Source: JANQOH01 sp965214495 (lineage in GTDB: Bacteria > Pseudomonadota > Alphaproteobacteria > UBA7887). From it: a DNA stretch of 64,000 nt. Positions 62,078 through 64,000 of this stretch are shown piece by piece. The translations under genes were made by a program, and so were the position numbers. The DNA lies in the NCBI GenBank assembly GCA_965214495.1, contig OZ243958.1:1736001-1800000 (forward strand). Direction: 5' to 3'. The notes beneath the pieces were generated by a model. The model saw only the letters and a list, made by a program, of their open reading frames with translations, was not told where the DNA came from and did not search any database. The stretch's first letter is position 1, and every line of letters starts with the position of its first letter.

Positions 62078-63799
62078 TCAGTCGAGGGCGAAGACCCACA
62101 GGACGCCGCCGGTGGGCGTCTTGATATTGTAGTCGGTGGTCGCGTTCAGCGAATCCTCCATGCGGACCGCGTCCACGCCCCAGCCGGACTGAACGGCGAC
62201 ATACTGCTTGCCGTCGATGGCGTAGGACGACGGCACCGCGGTGATGCCGGAGTTGGTGCGGAACTGCCAGAGTATCTCACCGGTCTGCGCATCGAAGGCA
62301 CGGAAGTAGCGGTCCCACGTGCCGCCGCCGAACACCAGATTGCCGCCCGTGGTCAGGAGCGGCCCCCAGTTGAACGACTCGAAGTTCTGCGCCCACACTT
62401 CCTCGCCGGTGTTCAGGTTCCACGCCTGCACCTCGCCGATATGGTCGGCGCCTTCCTCGAGATACATCTTGATGTCGGGGATGGGCACGCCGAGCCACAG
62501 TTCGCCGGGCACGTATTCCTGCACCTCGCCGACGAGCGAGCCGCACAGGTTCTCGTTGACGGGGATGTAGAACAGGCCGGTCATCGGGTTGTAGGCTTCC
62601 GGCGGCCAGTCCTTGCCGCCCCACAGCGACGGACAGAACCGGGTGAAGCGGCCGACCCGCGGCTTCTTCTCCTCGTCATAGGTCGGGCGGCCCGTCTCCG
62701 GATCGATGCTCGTGAACACGTCCTGATGGACGTATTTGTAGGCGTCCACGAAGCCGATATCGGCACCGGCGCCGCGGTCGAGCACCCACAGATAGCCGTT
62801 ACGGCCGGCATGGGCGAGACCGTTGATCTGCTCCCCGTCGCGCTCGAGCGGCAACAGGATCGGGGTGGAGACCTCGTCCCAGTCCCAGGAGTCGTTCCAG
62901 TGGTACTGGTGGTAGCCGACGAGCTCGCCGTCGGACACGCGCACGGCGATGGCCGACGTGGTGTAGAGGTTGTCGCCGGGGTGCATGTCGCCGGTCCACG
63001 GCGCCGCATTGCCGGTGCCCCAGTAGGACACGCCGGTTTCGGGGTCGTAATTGCCGGTGAGCCAGATCGAGGCGCCGCCGTTCACCCAGTCGTCGCCTTC
63101 CCAGGTGTCATGGCCGAACTCGCCCGGTCCGGGGATGCTGTGGCGCACCCACTGGACCTCGCCGGTCGCAGCGTCGAGCGCCGTGATGTGCCCGCGGATG
63201 CCGTATTCGCCGCCCGACGTGCCGACCATGATCTTGCCTTCCGCCACCAGCGGGGCCATGGTCATGTAGTAGCCGTTCTCCCAGCTATCGGTCGCCGTGC
63301 GCCACACTTCCTCGCCGGTCATCGCGTTCAGCGCGACCACGAGGCAGTCGGTGGTGACCACATAGACGTTGTCGCCGTAGAGGCCGACACCCCGGTTGGT
63401 CGGGTGGACCTGCCACAGTTCCTCGGGGATCTCGTGCTGGAAGCGCCACATCTCGTCGCCGGTGGCGGCGTCGAGGGCGACCACCTGGTTCTGCGGCGTG
63501 GTGATGAACATCACACCGTCATTGACGATCGGCGGCGACTGATGCCCCTCGCCGACATTGGTGGAGAAAGCCCAGGCCGGCTCCAGATCCGCCACGTTGC
63601 CGGAGTTGATCTGGTCCAGCGGGCTGTATCCCCAGCCGGCATAGTTGCCGCGATACATCAACCAGTTGTGCGGCTCCGGATTGCTCAGCCGCTCGTCGGT
63701 CACGGTCGAATACTGGCCGTGCATGTCGGCCGCGGCGAGCCCCGGCAACATGAGCGCCGGCGCTATCAATCCCACTTTCAACGCTCTTCCGATAGCCAT
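62078..63799 (-). CDS. PQQ-dependent alcohol dehydrogenase, lanthanide-type signature
   Basis: This 573-residue periplasmic quinoprotein has a signal peptide (residues 1-24, LKVGLIAPALMLPGLAAA) and repeated tryptophan-docking blades (ALDAATGDEMWRFQ, ALNAMTGEEVWRT, ALDAATGEVQWVR). The catalytic Asp306 is in WNDSWDWDEVS, and a second acid, Asp308, follows two residues later, as in lanthanide-dependent XoxF and ExaF enzymes; calcium enzymes have a small residue there. The vicinal cysteine pair of classical methanol dehydrogenase is not visible. It oxidises alcohols and passes electrons to a cytochrome. Start ATG 63799 follows GGGAGG; an earlier start at 63850 would remove the signal peptide. No cytochrome partner is in the window. 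Confidence 0.9.
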   Translation of the reverse strand: MAIGRALKVGLIAPALMLPGLAAADMHGQYSTVTDERLSNPEPHNWLMYRGNYAGWGYSPLDQINSGNVADLEPAWAFSTNVGEGHQSPPIVNDGVMFITTPQNQVVALDAATGDEMWRFQHEIPEELWQVHPTNRGVGLYGDNVYVVTTDCLVVALNAMTGEEVWRTATDSWENGYYMTMAPLVAEGKIMVGTSGGEYGIRGHITALDAATGEVQWVRHSIPGPGEFGHDTWEGDDWVNGGASIWLTGNYDPETGVSYWGTGNAAPWTGDMHPGDNLYTTSAIAVRVSDGELVGYHQYHWNDSWDWDEVSTPILLPLERDGEQINGLAHAGRNGYLWVLDRGAGADIGFVDAYKYVHQDVFTSIDPETGRPTYDEEKKPRVGRFTRFCPSLWGGKDWPPEAYNPMTGLFYIPVNENLCGSLVGEVQEYVPGELWLGVPIPDIKMYLEEGADHIGEVQAWNLNTGEEVWAQNFESFNWGPLLTTGGNLVFGGGTWDRYFRAFDAQTGEILWQFRTNSGITAVPSSYAIDGKQYVAVQSGWGVDAVRMEDSLNATTDYNIKTPTGGVLWVFALD

Positions 63800-63846
63800 C
63801 GGACGTCCTCCCTTTTGCTTGCGCTCCACGGCGCGCGGACGAAAGA

Positions 63847-64000
63847 TCAACGGGGTTTCGGCCCTCCCACTCGTCCGATGAACTCGCCGGCGACGGTCAG
63901 AAAGCCGTCGGCGACCTCCAGCGGCAGGGCCGGCAGCGGCTTGCGCGCCGGCCCCGACAGAACCCGGGCGCCGTCCCTCGGGTCGAAGTTGGTTTCGTGA
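63847..64000 (-). CDS. Rieske [2Fe-2S] domain protein, C-terminal fragment (5' end outside window)
   Basis: The visible 50 residues read HETNFDPRDGARVLSG, PARKPLPALPLEV, GEFIGRVGGPKPR and stop. The His followed by NFDPRDGARVLSGPA is the end of a Rieske cluster motif and its proline loop as found in cytochrome-bc-type and stand-alone Rieske proteins. The gene enters from the right edge and lies 48 bp before the PQQ dehydrogenase start, so the two may share an mRNA and an electron path. Most of the protein is outside the window. Confidence 0.65.
   Translation of the reverse strand, partial: HETNFDPRDGARVLSGPARKPLPALPLEVADGFLTVAGEFIGRVGGPKPR

Overview
The window is a GC-rich bacterial chromosome segment. 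Gene content and order point to an alphaproteobacterium, probably of the Rhodospirillales type, although no rRNA or marker is present to fix the genus. The main signals are the run cmk-rpsA-sppA-ihfB-pyrF-trpF-trpB-trpA-accD-folC, the set rsmB-rpe-heparinase, rodZ-ispG-prfA-prmC, a sigma-32 gene with a CIRCE operator, and PQQ and Baeyer-Villiger enzymes.

Layout. 1-8.8 kb: one long + strand run of translation, nucleoid, pyrimidine, tryptophan, fatty-acid and folate genes, many coupled by ATGA or GTGA overlaps. 8.85-12.5 kb: - strand rsmB, rpe and a heparinase II/III-family protein. 12.5-15.3 kb: a stretch of decayed genes, with a frameshifted Rieske oxygenase and shattered pieces of a SNF2-type helicase that resembles the DISARM protein DrmD. 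15.3-18.4 kb: M32 carboxypeptidase, MATE transporter and tRNA-Pro. 18.5-22.1 kb: SDR, alpha/beta hydrolase and a divergent Baeyer-Villiger-type monooxygenase. 22.0-25.0 kb: a - strand group (DUF6476-like protein, JAMM peptidase, threonine aldolase, rhomboid, methyltransferase) divergent from an RluA-type pseudouridine synthase. 26.1-33.2 kb: rpoH, enolase-superfamily enzyme, epimerase, typA, an Abi/HEPN-like protein and rmuC. 33.3-36.8 kb: an AsmA-type protein.

36.9-49.9 kb is the most unusual part. A 3,401-residue secreted modular protein (FN3, Calx-beta, cadherin-like and Ig-like modules, ending in an outer-membrane beta-barrel) lies between two fields of hairpin-rich tandem repeats. A run of 17 C lies just before its start codon, inside a short leader ORF with its own good ribosome binding site. 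A change of one C would either fuse the leader to the giant protein or make the leader stop at a TGATG coupled to the giant start. This is the layout expected of a phase-variable surface protein. The downstream repeat field carries two small fragments of another beta-barrel C-terminus.

49.9-64 kb: SDR, a fused indolepyruvate ferredoxin oxidoreductase, aquaporin, rodZ, ispG, prfA, prmC, Gfo/Idh oxidoreductase, a second enolase-superfamily enzyme, a MaoC-type hydratase, a PQQ alcohol dehydrogenase with the Asp-x-Asp signature of lanthanide enzymes, and the end of a Rieske protein.

Functions were assigned by reading translated sequences and motifs. No database search was run, so names of less familiar families are recognitions from memory.
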